From Ancylobacter sonchi (GTDB lineage: Bacteria; Pseudomonadota; Alphaproteobacteria; Rhizobiales; Xanthobacteraceae): a DNA stretch of 64,000 nucleotides. Position 1 is the first letter of the stretch, and the number at the start of each line of letters is the position of its first letter. Shown here in pieces: positions 1 to 8,898 of this stretch. The stretch covers positions 682,001-746,000 of the forward strand of contig NZ_JAHBGF010000028.1 in NCBI RefSeq assembly GCF_018390695.1. Direction: 5' to 3'. The position numbers and the translations under genes are program-made. Below the pieces are notes generated by a model that worked only from the letters and a program-made list of their open reading frames with translations, was not told the DNA's origin and did not search any database.

Positions 1-39
1 CCTCACCGTCCGTCGCAGCGCGCTCTGAGGGAGGGTCGC

Positions 40-810
40 ATGTCGCTCGAACTGTTCTCGCTCCAGGGCAAGACCGCCCTCGTCACCGGCTCGGCGCGCG
101 GCCTCGGCCTCGCCATCGCGCGTGGCCTCGGCAAGGCCGGCGCCGCCGTCATCCTCAACGGCACCGATGCCGGCCGGACCGCCGCCGCCGCCGAGACCCT
201 CGCGGCCGAGGGACTGGACGCCACCGCGCTCGCCTTCGACGTCGCCGACGACGCGGCGGTGCTGGCCGCCTTCGCGCGCCTCGACGCCGAGGGGCGCGAG
301 GTGGACATACTGGTCAACAATGCCGGCATCCAGTTCCGCAAGCCGATGCTGGATCTCGATCCTGCCGACTGGCGGCGCGTCCTCGACACCAACCTCACCA
401 GCGCCTTCCTGATCGGGCGCGAGGCGGCGCGGCGGATGATCGCCCGCGGCCGTGGCGGCAAGATCGTCAATATCGGCTCGCTGATGAGCGAAGTCGCCCG
501 TCCGACGGTCGCACCCTATACGGCGGCCAAAGGCGGGATCAAACTGCTCACCCGCTCCATGGCCGCCGAATGGGCCGAGCATGGCATCCAGTCGAATGCC
601 ATCGGCCCCGGCTACATGGCGACCGACATGAACGAGGCGCTGATGAACGATCCCAAGTTCGACAGCTTCGTGAAGGGCCGCACCCCCACGCGGCGCTGGG
701 GGTTGCCGGAAGAGCTCGTCGGCGCGGCGGTGTTCCTCGCCTCGCCGGCCTCGAACTACGTGAACGGCCAGATCATCTATGTCGACGGAGGCATGCTGGC
801 CGTTCTCTAG
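40..810 (+). CDS. idnO: SDR oxidoreductase, gluconate 5-dehydrogenase type
   Basis: 256-aa classical short-chain dehydrogenase, probably interconverting 5-ketogluconate and gluconate with NAD(P)H in the cytoplasm. The cofactor motif TGSARGLG lies at residues 17-24, NNAG at 93-96, and the catalytic set S147/Y160/K164 is intact. The start follows a GGGAGG Shine-Dalgarno at 29-34. It lies upstream of a TRAP transporter and an L-idonate 5-dehydrogenase on the same strand, which together match an idonate/gluconate catabolic module. SDR substrate assignment from sequence is weak, so the specific function rests on this context. Confidence 0.8.
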   Translation: MSLELFSLQGKTALVTGSARGLGLAIARGLGKAGAAVILNGTDAGRTAAAAETLAAEGLDATALAFDVADDAAVLAAFARLDAEGREVDILVNNAGIQFRKPMLDLDPADWRRVLDTNLTSAFLIGREAARRMIARGRGGKIVNIGSLMSEVARPTVAPYTAAKGGIKLLTRSMAAEWAEHGIQSNAIGPGYMATDMNEALMNDPKFDSFVKGRTPTRRWGLPEELVGAAVFLASPASNYVNGQIIYVDGGMLAVL

Positions 811-898
811 ACTACCGCGGCGCCACCGCGGAAAGACCCAGACCCAAAGACTGAAGACCCAAAAGAACAACAACAATATTCCCAAGGAGAGAACCCCG

Positions 899-934
899 AT
901 GAAGTCCCATCTTGGCATGAAGCCCCATCTTGGA
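899..934 (+). repeat. 18-bp tandem duplication at the dctP start
   Basis: Two adjacent 18-base units (899-916 and 917-934) differ at two positions. Each begins with ATG, so the receptor starts MKSHLG-MKPHLG-M. This looks like replication slippage that lengthened the signal-peptide n-region. Confidence 0.85.
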
Positions 935-1933
935 ATGCGCGTCGCCTATGCCGCCCTGATCGCCGCCACCACCCTGCTCGGTGCCGGCGCGGCCTCGGCG
1001 GAGATCAAGGCGAAGATCGGCCACGCCATGCCGGATTCGCACCCGCAGGCGGCGGCGATGAACAAGTTCGCCGAACTGGTCGGCACCTACACCAATGGCG
1101 ACGTGAAGGTGCAGACCTATTCCGGCGCCCTGCTCGGCAGCGACGAGAAGCAGCTGCAGGCGGTGCAGGCCGGCACCCAGGAATTCTACATCGGCACGCT
1201 GGCGCCGCTGTCGACCCGGGTGAAGGAAGTACAGATCTGGGATCTGCCCTTCATGTTCCAGAACACCAAGGAGGTCTATGCGGTCCTCGACGGCCCCTCC
1301 TCCAAGAAGATCTTCGAGAAGATCGAGCCGACCGGCCTCGTCGGCCTGACCTGGAGCGGCATGGGCTTCCGCAACCTGTCGAACAGCCGGCACGCGGTGA
1401 CCAAGCTCGAGGACGTGTCGGGGCTGAAGCTGCGGGTGATGGCCAATCCGGTGGCGCTCGACACCTGGAAGACCATCGGCGCCAACGCCACCCCGATGCC
1501 GTTCTCCGAGGTGTTCCCCGCGCTGGAGGTGAAGGCCATCGACGGGCAGGAGAACCCGCTGCTGCACATGTACGCCAACAAGATGCAGGAAGTGCAGAAG
1601 TACATCTCGCTGACCAACCACGTCTACACGCCGGTGGCGCTGGTCGCCTCGAAGAAGTTCTGGGACAAGCTGACCCCGGCCGATCAGGACGGCATCCGCA
1701 AGGCGGCGGTCGAGGCCGGCCTCCTGCAGCGCAAGCTGCTCGACGAGGGCGACCGCGAGGTCATCGGCAAGTTCAAGGAGGCCGGCGTCGAGGTCGATGC
1801 GGTGCCGCCGGAGCAGCTCGCCCGCATCCAGGACCAGGTGAAGCCGGTGGTCGCCAAGTTCAAGGACCAGATCGGCGGCGAGTTCGTCGACGGCTTCTAC
1901 GCCGAGATCGCCAAGGCGCGCGCCGGCAACTGA
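899..1933 (+). CDS. dctP: TRAP transporter substrate-binding protein (DctP family)
   Basis: 344-aa periplasmic solute receptor of a tripartite ATP-independent transporter. A signal peptide ends near ASA (about residue 34), and the mature part begins EIKAKIGHAMPDSHPQ, typical of DctP. The chosen ATG has AAGGAGA upstream (883-889). The first 12 residues are duplicated (MKSHLG, MKPHLG), so an ATG 18 bases downstream is also possible. dctQ and dctM follow. Flanking sugar-acid dehydrogenases suggest a sugar-acid ligand such as idonate or gluconate, which is inference. Confidence 0.9.
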   Translation: MKSHLGMKPHLGMRVAYAALIAATTLLGAGAASAEIKAKIGHAMPDSHPQAAAMNKFAELVGTYTNGDVKVQTYSGALLGSDEKQLQAVQAGTQEFYIGTLAPLSTRVKEVQIWDLPFMFQNTKEVYAVLDGPSSKKIFEKIEPTGLVGLTWSGMGFRNLSNSRHAVTKLEDVSGLKLRVMANPVALDTWKTIGANATPMPFSEVFPALEVKAIDGQENPLLHMYANKMQEVQKYISLTNHVYTPVALVASKKFWDKLTPADQDGIRKAAVEAGLLQRKLLDEGDREVIGKFKEAGVEVDAVPPEQLARIQDQVKPVVAKFKDQIGGEFVDGFYAEIAKARAGN

Positions 1934-1941
1934 GCCGATCC

Positions 1942-1977
1942 GGGGAAGGGCGGCCCGCTCACGGGCTGCCCATCCCC
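1942..1977 (+). terminator. Hairpin between dctP and dctQ
   Basis: Imperfect 16-bp stem (1942-1957 with 1962-1977, two mismatches) and a 4-base loop, followed by a T-rich stretch. It sits just after the receptor stop codon. Such hairpins commonly attenuate or stabilise, leaving more receptor than permease mRNA. Confidence 0.55.
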
Positions 1978-2073
1978 TTCGTCTTTCCGATCGCCTGAGG
2001 AACGGCACGATGCCCACGGCATCGACGGCCGGGTCGGCGTGTCCGTGCCCCTCCCCACTCCCGAGGTGTTCCG

Positions 2074-2655
2074 ATGAACCAGCTGCTGAAGGCGGCGGTC
2101 GCCGCGTTCTACCGCCTGCTCGAAGTCGTCATGGTCCTGTGCATGGTGGTCATGCTGGTCATGGTCTTCGGCAATGTGATGCTGAGGCTGTTCTTCAACA
2201 GCGGCATCGACCTTTCCGAGGAAATGCCGCGCTTCGCCTTTGTGTGGCTGACCTTCCTCGGCGCCATTGTCGGCCTGCACCGGCGCGCGCATCTCGGCGT
2301 CGACATGGTGGTCCGGGCGCTGCCGCTCATCGGCCGCAAGATCTGCTGGGGCCTCAGCCAGGCCATCATGCTCGTCTGTGCCGGCTACATCCTGTACGGC
2401 ACCTGGCTGCAGCACGAGATCATCGCCGGCAACGCCTCGCCGGTGGCGCAGATCTCGACGCTCTGGGTTTATGGCGTCAGCTACGTCACCGGAACCGCCA
2501 TCGCCATCATCTGCATCGCCAATCTCATCCGGCTGTCCCTCGGCCTGGTCGAGGAGCACGAGCTCATCGACGTCAACGAGGAAGGCATGTCGGAGGTGCA
2601 GGAGATCGAGCACGAACTCGCCGACCAGGCTGCGCACAAGGGAGCCGCCCGATGA
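2074..2655 (+). CDS. dctQ: TRAP transporter small permease (DctQ family)
   Basis: 193-aa inner-membrane protein with about four hydrophobic helices, the size and layout of DctQ. The segment RAHLGVDMVVRALP after helix two is a family hallmark. It lies between dctP and dctM and overlaps dctM by four bases (ATGA at 2652-2655), so the two subunits are translationally coupled. The extended acidic C-terminus (EEHELIDVNEEGM and onward) is cytoplasmic. Confidence 0.9.
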   Translation: MNQLLKAAVAAFYRLLEVVMVLCMVVMLVMVFGNVMLRLFFNSGIDLSEEMPRFAFVWLTFLGAIVGLHRRAHLGVDMVVRALPLIGRKICWGLSQAIMLVCAGYILYGTWLQHEIIAGNASPVAQISTLWVYGVSYVTGTAIAIICIANLIRLSLGLVEEHELIDVNEEGMSEVQEIEHELADQAAHKGAAR

Positions 2656-3932
2656 TCGTCTTCGTCTTTGTCGGCTCGCTGCTCGCGCTGATGGCGCTCG
2701 GCATGCCCGTGGCCTTCGCGCTGATCGGCTGCGGCCTCGTCATGATGTTCTACATGGGGTTCACCGACCCGCAGATCATCATCCAGAACATGTGGGACGG
2801 CGCCAACTCGTTCCCGCTGCTCGCCGTGCCGTTCTTCATGCTGGCCGGCGAATTCATGAACGCCGGCGGCATGACCCGGCGCATCATCACCATGGCGATG
2901 GCCTGGGTCGGGCACATACGCGGCGGCCTCGGCTATGTCGCGGTGATGGCGGCGGTGATCATGGCATCGCTGTCCGGCTCGGCGGTGGCCGATACCGCCG
3001 CGCTCGCCTCGGTGCTGGTGCCGCTGATGCGCAACGCCGGCTACGACGTCAACCGCTCCTGCGGCCTGATCGCCTGCGGCGGCATCATCGCGCCGGTAAT
3101 CCCGCCCTCGATCGGCATGATCATCTTCGGCGTCACCGGCGGGGTGTCGATCACCAAGCTGTTCATCGCCGGCATCGTGCCGGGCATCCTGATGGGCGTG
3201 GCGATCATGCTGGCCTGGCGCTGGTGCATCAAGCACGACAATCCGCGCACCGAGCCCAAGCGCAGCATGGGCGAGCGGCTCGCCGAGACGCGCGACGCCT
3301 TCTGGGCGCTGCTGCTGCCCGTCGTGATCATCGGCGGACTGAAATTCGGCATCTTCACCCCGACCGAGGCGGCGGTGATCGCCGCGGTCTATTCGCTGTT
3401 CGTCGGCGTGGTGATCTATCGCGAGATCAAGCCGCGCGACCTGTTCCGCCTCATCTACCGCGCGGCGGAGACCACCGCCGTCATCATGTTCCTGGTCGCC
3501 GCCGCCGGCGTCTCGGCGTGGCTGATCACCACCGCCGACATCCCGCAGGCACTGGCCGGGCTCGTCGAGCCGCTCATGGGCAGCCCGATGCTGATGACGG
3601 CCGCGCTGATGGTGCTGGTGCTGGTCGTCGGCACCGCGCTCGACTTCACCCCGACGGTGCTGATCCTCACCCCGGTGCTGATGCCGGTGATCAAGCAGGC
3701 GGGCATCGACCCGGTCTATTTCGGCGTGCTGTTCATCATGAACAACGCGCTGGGGCTGGTGACGCCGCCGGTGGGCACCGTGCTCAACGTGGTGTGCGGC
3801 GTCGCCAAGGTGCCGATGAGCGGGGTGATACGCGGTGTGCTGCCGTTCCTGATCGCCCAGACCATCGTGATGTTCCTGCTGGTGCTGTTCCCGCAGATCG
3901 TCATGTGGCCGCTCGCCTGGATGACCCGGTGA
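2652..3932 (+). CDS. dctM: TRAP transporter large permease (DctM family)
   Basis: 426-aa polytopic membrane protein forming the ion-coupled transport channel. It begins MIVFVFVGSLLALMALGMPVAFAL and contains the conserved segments GGMTRRI, SGSAVADTAALASVL and TPPVGTVLNVVCGVA. Length and helix pattern are normal for DctM. The ATG at 2652 overlaps the dctQ stop; longer upstream extensions in this frame overlap dctQ and are not real. Confidence 0.92.
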   Translation: MIVFVFVGSLLALMALGMPVAFALIGCGLVMMFYMGFTDPQIIIQNMWDGANSFPLLAVPFFMLAGEFMNAGGMTRRIITMAMAWVGHIRGGLGYVAVMAAVIMASLSGSAVADTAALASVLVPLMRNAGYDVNRSCGLIACGGIIAPVIPPSIGMIIFGVTGGVSITKLFIAGIVPGILMGVAIMLAWRWCIKHDNPRTEPKRSMGERLAETRDAFWALLLPVVIIGGLKFGIFTPTEAAVIAAVYSLFVGVVIYREIKPRDLFRLIYRAAETTAVIMFLVAAAGVSAWLITTADIPQALAGLVEPLMGSPMLMTAALMVLVLVVGTALDFTPTVLILTPVLMPVIKQAGIDPVYFGVLFIMNNALGLVTPPVGTVLNVVCGVAKVPMSGVIRGVLPFLIAQTIVMFLLVLFPQIVMWPLAWMTR

Positions 3933-3985
3933 AAGCCGGGCATCCACCTACCGTCACTTCCCTTCCCACCCAAGGACCTACGACC

Positions 3986-5023
3986 ATGCGTGCCATCGTC
4001 CTCCATGCCCCGCACGATCTTCGCATCGAGCCGATGCCGGCACCGGCGCCGGGACCGGACGAGGTCACGGTACGCATGGGGGCGGGCGGCATCTGCGGCT
4101 CCGACCTGCATTATTTCCACCAGGGCGGCTTCGGCACGGTGCGGCTGATGCAGCCCATGGTGCTCGGCCACGAGGTCGCCGGCACGGTGGCGGCGCTCGG
4201 TGCCAACGTCACCTCGGTGGCGGTGGGCGACCGCGTCGCGGTCAATCCCTCGCGGCCGTGCGAGACCTGCGAGTATTGCCGGCGCGGGCTGCGCAACCAG
4301 TGCCTCGACATGCGCTTCTACGGCAGCGCCATGCGCTTCCCGCACATGCAGGGCGCCTTCCGGGAGGAGATGACCATCCCGGCGGCGCAGGCGGTCAAGG
4401 TCGGCGCCGCGGTCGATCTCGGCCTTGCGGCACTGTGCGAGCCCTTCGCCGTGGCGCTGCACGCGGTGGCGCAGGCCGGCCCGCTCGACGGCCGCACGGT
4501 GCTGGTCTCCGGCTGCGGCCCCATCGGCTGCCTGGTGATCGCCGCCGCGAAGCTCGCCGGCGCCGCCGCGATCGTCGCCACCGACATCACGCCCGAGCCG
4601 CTGGCCATCGCCTCCAGGCTGGGAGCGACGCGCTGCGTCGACGTGTCCGGCGGCACCGACGCCCTCGCCGATCTCGGGCAGGACAAGGGACAGGTGGATG
4701 CCGCGCTTGAATGCTCCGGCAATGCGCGGGCGCTGGCGGGGGCCATCGGACTGGTGCGCCCGCGCGGCACGCTGGTGCTGGTCGGTCTCGGCGGCGACCA
4801 GCCGCTGCCGATGAACACCATCGTCGCCAAGGAGCTCGCCATAAAGGGTAGCTTCCGCTTCGACGAGGAGTTCGCCCGCGCGGCGCGGCTGATCTCGGAC
4901 GGCGCGGTCGATCTGCGCCCGCTGCTCACCGGCAGCCTGCCGATCGAGGAAGCCGAGGCCGCCTTCGCCCTCGCCTCCGACCGCAAACGGGCGATGAAGG
5001 TTCAGTTCCGCTTCGGCGACTGA
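3986..5023 (+). CDS. idnD: L-idonate 5-dehydrogenase, zinc-dependent MDR family
   Basis: 345-aa medium-chain dehydrogenase, probably oxidising L-idonate to 5-ketogluconate. Catalytic-zinc ligands are C37 in GGICGSDLHYFHQGG and H62-E63 in GHE. The structural zinc cysteines are C92, C95, C98 and C106. The Rossmann motif GCGPIG is present. GSDLHYFHQGG is characteristic of L-idonate dehydrogenase rather than sorbitol dehydrogenase. The ATG follows AAGGACC. Its product would be the substrate of the SDR at the head of the module. Confidence 0.85.
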   Translation: MRAIVLHAPHDLRIEPMPAPAPGPDEVTVRMGAGGICGSDLHYFHQGGFGTVRLMQPMVLGHEVAGTVAALGANVTSVAVGDRVAVNPSRPCETCEYCRRGLRNQCLDMRFYGSAMRFPHMQGAFREEMTIPAAQAVKVGAAVDLGLAALCEPFAVALHAVAQAGPLDGRTVLVSGCGPIGCLVIAAAKLAGAAAIVATDITPEPLAIASRLGATRCVDVSGGTDALADLGQDKGQVDAALECSGNARALAGAIGLVRPRGTLVLVGLGGDQPLPMNTIVAKELAIKGSFRFDEEFARAARLISDGAVDLRPLLTGSLPIEEAEAAFALASDRKRAMKVQFRFGD

Positions 5024-5221
5024 GCTGTCGGGAAGAAGTCGCCCTCTCCGCTCTGTCCGCGTGCCGCCGCGCGAGGAACGCATGGCGCTGCCGTCGAAGG
5101 CGGCCAGCCCGGACCGGGCCGCAAGTCGATTTGACCTGCAATCCACGGCATGCCGGCCTATGATGGGAACTTGAACCGCCGGGCGGAAAACGACCCGGCG
5201 GGCATACCGGGAGACAAAGCC

Positions 5222-6064
5222 ATGCGCCTCGCCAAGGCGACCTTCAAGGCGACCCTCGCCACTCTGGTTGTGGCGGCCACGCTGCTCGCCGCCTTCACCG
5301 CCGCCAGCTCGGCGCAGGAAGCGGGCGCCGACGCCACCTGGCAGGCCCTGAAGCCTGACGTGTTCGGCGAACGGCCGGTCGTCGACGCCGGGCCGCTGAT
5401 GACCCTCACCGCGCCGGTCCGGGCGGAGGACGCCGCCATGGTACCGGTCGAGATCGCCGTGGCGCTGCCGGCCGGCGACACCCGCACGGTGCAGAAGCTC
5501 ACCCTGATCGTCGACGAGAACCCCGCTCCCGTCGCCGCCACCTTCACCTTCGGCGGCGAGCGCCGCGACCTTACCCTCGCCACGCGCCTCCGGGTCAATT
5601 CCTACAGCTATGTGCGGGCGGTGGCGCAGCTGTCCGACGGCTCGCTGCAAATGGTGCAGCGCTTCGTCAAGGCGTCGGGCGGCTGCTCGGCACCGGCGAT
5701 GAAGGATGAGGAAGCGGCGCTGCGAAACATCGGACAGATGAAGCTGCGGCTGGTCCAGCCCGGACAGCAGGGCGACGCCACCCAGGCGAACCGCTTCTCG
5801 CGTGTCCAGCTGATGATCCGGCACCCGAACTATTCCGGCCTGCAGATGGACCAGATCACCCGGCTCTACATTCCCGCCAAATATGTCGACCGCATCGAGG
5901 TGAAGCAGGGCGACGCGCTCATCCTGTCGATGGAGGGCGGCATCTCGCTGAGCGAGGACCCGAACCTGCAATTCTCCTACGAGCCGACCGGGCAGCAGAT
6001 CCATGTCGATGCCGGCGACACCGACGGGCGCAGCTTCGAGGGCGAGCTGAAGCCGGCCGGCTGA
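5222..6064 (+). CDS. Quinoprotein dehydrogenase-associated SoxYZ-like carrier protein
   Basis: 280-aa exported protein (signal cleavage near SAQ, residue 32) with a SoxY-like N-terminal half, a cysteine arm KASGGCSAP (C155), and a SoxZ-like C-terminal half. The family is a fused SoxYZ carrier found beside PQQ dehydrogenases rather than with thiosulfate oxidation genes. The cysteine arm suggests a covalent substrate or redox carrier, but the cargo is unknown. The start is supported by GGGAGA upstream; the ATG at 5150 lacks one. It converges on the pqq-side genes. Confidence 0.8.
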   Translation: MRLAKATFKATLATLVVAATLLAAFTAASSAQEAGADATWQALKPDVFGERPVVDAGPLMTLTAPVRAEDAAMVPVEIAVALPAGDTRTVQKLTLIVDENPAPVAATFTFGGERRDLTLATRLRVNSYSYVRAVAQLSDGSLQMVQRFVKASGGCSAPAMKDEEAALRNIGQMKLRLVQPGQQGDATQANRFSRVQLMIRHPNYSGLQMDQITRLYIPAKYVDRIEVKQGDALILSMEGGISLSEDPNLQFSYEPTGQQIHVDAGDTDGRSFEGELKPAG

Positions 6065-6115
6065 CGCACCGCGTCGCTCGCGACGCGTCGAAGATCACAG
6101 CTCCGCATAACGCGA

Positions 6116-6143
6116 ACGGCGCCCTTCGCAGGAAGGGCGCCGT
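6116..6143. terminator. Bidirectional hairpin between convergent genes
   Basis: Perfect 11-bp stem (6116-6126 with 6133-6143) around the loop CGCAGG, placed between the convergent SoxYZ-like gene and the small cysteine-protein gene. No long T-tract follows in either direction. Confidence 0.6.
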
Positions 6144-6162
6144 CGTCATTTGCAGCGGGCGA

Positions 6163-6636
6163 TCAATAGAAGCAGGTCACCTCGGCCTCGGCCTGGGCGC
6201 GGCGCAAATCGGCGACGATGTCGCGGAACATGCCGGTGGCGCGGAACACCTCGGCCTGCTGGCCGGCCACCTGGCCGACGCTCATGATCGTCTCCGCCTC
6301 GACATATTTCTCGTAAGGCAGGATCGTCGCGATGGTGTCGATGGAGCAGGAGCACTTCTCCAGCGCCGGCCGGGTCTGGCCGTTGGCCGCCATGCAGCCG
6401 AACACATAGTCGGCCCGCGCCACGGTCGGGTAGTCGTTGATGAAGCCGGGCGGCACGTTGGCAACCGGCGCCGGCCGGCTCACCCCCGCCGGCCCGACCA
6501 GCAGCTGGGCGGGATCGTCGCCCGCCGGCGCGCCGGGCGCCGCGGCCGGGGATGGCGGCGCGCCCTGCTGGGCGGAGGCGGCGCCGCCGGCGAGGGACAG
6601 GCAAAGGCCGAAGGCGGCCGCGACCAGAATGCGCAT
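6163..6636 (-). CDS. Small exported cysteine-containing protein, function unknown
   Basis: 157-aa protein with a signal peptide ending near ASA-QQ (residue 22), a Pro/Ala-rich linker (28-65), and a compact domain. The domain has four cysteines: C81 in FGCMAANGQ, C95 and C97 in KCSCSID, and C155 in the terminal CFY. The pattern suggests metal or disulfide chemistry in the periplasm. The start MRILVAAAF was chosen because it directly begins the signal peptide. It is the last gene of the run that starts at pqqA. I do not recognise a named family. Confidence 0.75.
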   Translation of the reverse strand: MRILVAAAFGLCLSLAGGAASAQQGAPPSPAAAPGAPAGDDPAQLLVGPAGVSRPAPVANVPPGFINDYPTVARADYVFGCMAANGQTRPALEKCSCSIDTIATILPYEKYVEAETIMSVGQVAGQQAEVFRATGMFRDIVADLRRAQAEAEVTCFY

Positions 6637-6713
6637 GGCATGGCTCCCGTTCTTCGCCGTTGGCCGGCGTTCTGCGTTCTCCGGCCCGCGCGCGCGGGGC
6701 ACGGGTTGAAGGC

Positions 6714-7427
6714 TCATTTCGCCGCCGGCGAGGCCGCGGCGTCGGAAAGCGTCATCTTGGTCTCGATGAGGTTGCCCTTGCCGTCCGCCTGCGGCGTCAC
6801 CACCCGGATGGCGTAAAGCCCGCCCGGCACCGTCTCCGAGAACAGGAACTCGTAGCGCCGGTTGATGATCTCCGCGAGCTGCTGCTTGTGCGGGTCCTTG
6901 GCAAAGGGCTCCATGCTCATCTTCCAGCCCGAGACGGTCTTGCCGCCATAGTCGAAGCTGGCCGGCTCCACAGCCGCCTCGCCCAGCGCGGTGCGCAGGC
7001 GGTTGCGGATGTAGAACGGGCTGCCCTTGCTGAGATCGGTGATCTCCTTGGCCTCGCGCTCCATCAGCACCAGCGTCAGCGGGTTGCTCAGCGCGGGGAA
7101 CGGGCCGGCGCCCTGGTCGGCGTTGCCGCGGCGTATGTCGACCTTGGCGACCTGCTTGGAGGCGTCCTCCTCAGCCGGCATCAGCGTCAGCTTCATCTTC
7201 TCGTCGAAGCTGTCGCCGAGATCCTTGCGCGCCGTGGTGTGGGCGTAGTCGTAGGAGAGCGTCGTGCCGCTCGGCAGCTTGGCGAGATAGGGGGTCTCGA
7301 AGAACAGCTCGACCGGGCCCGGCTGGGCGATCGCCGCCCGCACCGGCAGCACGGCGGTGCCCGCGAGCACCGGCAGGGTCGCGACGAGGGCGAGGCGGAG
7401 CAGAAGAGGACGGGACATCAGGCGCAT
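6714..7427 (-). CDS. Exported protein of unknown function downstream of pqqE
   Basis: 237-aa protein with signal peptide MRLMSRPLLLRLALVATLPVL and cleavage near residue 35. The rest is soluble and beta-rich looking (for example GTTLSYDYAHT, YEFLFSETVPGGLYAIRVV) with no membrane segment. The ATG at 7427 has GGAG upstream and begins 20 bases after the pqqE stop, so it is probably part of the pqq operon. I recognise no catalytic motif; a periplasmic role tied to PQQ enzymes is inferred from position only. Confidence 0.75.
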   Translation of the reverse strand: MRLMSRPLLLRLALVATLPVLAGTAVLPVRAAIAQPGPVELFFETPYLAKLPSGTTLSYDYAHTTARKDLGDSFDEKMKLTLMPAEEDASKQVAKVDIRRGNADQGAGPFPALSNPLTLVLMEREAKEITDLSKGSPFYIRNRLRTALGEAAVEPASFDYGGKTVSGWKMSMEPFAKDPHKQQLAEIINRRYEFLFSETVPGGLYAIRVVTPQADGKGNLIETKMTLSDAAASPAAK

Positions 7428-7447
7428 GCGTATCTCCGGGGAAGGCG

Positions 7448-8599
7448 TCACTGCGCCCGGTCGGGCGCGGTGAAGCGGCGATAGTCGTATTCCTCGACGC
7501 CGGCAGCCGCGTCGGCCTCCGCCAGCGCCAGCAGATGGGCATGCAACGGCGATTTGTGGCAGGCGGGATCGGTGGCCGCCGCGTCGCCGGCGATCGCCAT
7601 CGCCTGGCAGCGGCAGCCGCCCCAGTCGATTTCCTTGCGCTCGCAGGAACGGCACAGCTCCGGCATCCAGTCGGTGCCGCGAAAGGCGTTGAAGGCCGGC
7701 GAGGCCTGCCAGATCTCGGCGAGCGAGTGCTCGCGCACGTTCCAGAAATCGAGGCTGGGGATCATCTCGGCGGCGTGGCAGGGCAGCACCTTGCCCGAGG
7801 GGGTGACGTTCAGCGACTGCCGGCCCCAGCCATTCATGCAGGCCTTGGGGTATTTGGCGTAATAGTCCGGCACCACCGCGTCGATGGTCAGCACGCCCTT
7901 CAGCCGTACCCGCGCCTCCTCCACCACGTCGAGCGCCTTGAACACCTGCTCGCGGGTCGGCATCAGCGCGCCGCGGTTGCGCAGCGCCCAGCCGTAATAT
8001 TGCGCATGGGCGATCTCGATGCGCTTGGCGCCGAGCGACAGCGCCAGCTCGAGGAAGTCGGGGATCTGGTGGATATTGGCCCGGTGCACCACCGAATTGA
8101 TGGTCAGCGGCAGGCCGAGCCGGCGCACCTCGCGGGCCACCGCCAGCTTGCGCTCATGCGCGCCCTTGAAGTTCGACACATGGTCGGTCACTTCCGGCGT
8201 CGCGCCCTGGAAGGACAGCTGCACATGGTCGATGCCGGCGTCGGAGATCGCCTGCAGCCGCTCCGGGGTGACGCCCACCCCGGCGGTGATGAGGTTGGTG
8301 TACAGCCCGACCTTCACGCAGTGGCGGATCATCTCCTCGAGATCGCGGCGGGCGGTCGGCTCGCCGCCGGACAGGTGCACCTGCAGCACGCCGAGCTTCG
8401 CCGCCTCCGAGAAGACGCGCAGCCACGTCTCGGTGTCGAGCTCGACGTTGCGGCGGTCCAGCTCGACCGGGTTCGAGCAATAGGGGCACATCAGCGGGCA
8501 GCGATGCGTCAGCTCGGCCAGCATGCCATAGGGGATCGGCAGCGGCGCCCGGAGCGGCGCCGGCTCGGCGTGGGGAGCGACGTTCACCCTCTCATTCAT
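7448..8599 (-). CDS. pqqE: PQQ biosynthesis protein PqqE, radical SAM enzyme
   Basis: 383-aa radical SAM/SPASM enzyme that forms the Glu-Tyr carbon-carbon cross-link in PqqA. The radical SAM cysteines are C34, C38 and C41 in RCPLMCPYC, and LSGGEP follows. The C-terminal SPASM region carries the cysteine cluster CMNGW...PCHAAE...[16 protein letters not shown]. The start overlaps the pqqD stop by four bases (8596-8599), matching the physical PqqD-PqqE partnership. Confidence 0.96.
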   Translation of the reverse strand: MNERVNVAPHAEPAPLRAPLPIPYGMLAELTHRCPLMCPYCSNPVELDRRNVELDTETWLRVFSEAAKLGVLQVHLSGGEPTARRDLEEMIRHCVKVGLYTNLITAGVGVTPERLQAISDAGIDHVQLSFQGATPEVTDHVSNFKGAHERKLAVAREVRRLGLPLTINSVVHRANIHQIPDFLELALSLGAKRIEIAHAQYYGWALRNRGALMPTREQVFKALDVVEEARVRLKGVLTIDAVVPDYYAKYPKACMNGWGRQSLNVTPSGKVLPCHAAEMIPSLDFWNVREHSLAEIWQASPAFNAFRGTDWMPELCRSCERKEIDWGGCRCQAMAIAGDAAATDPACHKSPLHAHLLALAEADAAAGVEEYDYRRFTAPDRAQ

Positions 8600-8898
8600 G
8601 GGCTCACCTCCACCATGCCCTTCTCGACGAGGCCGGCGAGGAAGGCGTCGACATCGGCGGCGACGCGCCCGCGCTCCACCGAGAAGGCGAGAATCAGGTC
8701 GTCGATGATGGCCTCGATGGTGCGCTCGCCATCGACCCGCTTGAGGATCTCCACCGCCACCGGGTCGGGCTGCAACACCCGCTCGGGCGCCAGCAGCACC
8801 CATTGGCCGCGCGCCTCGTCATGGCGCAGCCGCACGCCGCGGGCGAGCTTGGGGACGCCGTTGGCGGGGAGCCGGGTGCTGGTGGTTTCCGCGGTCAT
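8596..8898 (-). CDS. pqqD: PQQ biosynthesis peptide chaperone PqqD
   Basis: 100-aa protein that binds PqqA and presents it to PqqE. Family features include [26 protein letters not shown] and the helical region [13 protein letters not shown]. It is a free-standing gene rather than fused to pqqC as in some methylotrophs. It lies directly between pqqC (adjacent) and pqqE (4-bp overlap). Confidence 0.95.
   Translation of the reverse strand: MTAETTSTRLPANGVPKLARGVRLRHDEARGQWVLLAPERVLQPDPVAVEILKRVDGERTIEAIIDDLILAFSVERGRVAADVDAFLAGLVEKGMVEVSP

Noticed and set aside
1..28. C-terminal tail of an upstream gene (LTVRRSAL then stop)
   Set aside because: Only eight codons are visible; they cannot be identified or distinguished from non-coding sequence.
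5131..5164. Promoter TTGACC ... TATGAT before the SoxYZ-like gene
   Set aside because: The spacer is 22 bases, too long for a sigma-70 promoter; the match is probably chance.
5150..5221. Earlier start for the SoxYZ-like carrier
   Set aside because: It would add 24 residues before a normal signal peptide and has no Shine-Dalgarno; the ATG at 5222 has one.
5222..6064. Genuine thiosulfate-oxidation SoxYZ
   Set aside because: It is a single fused carrier with no soxA, soxX, soxB or soxCD nearby; context is PQQ genes.
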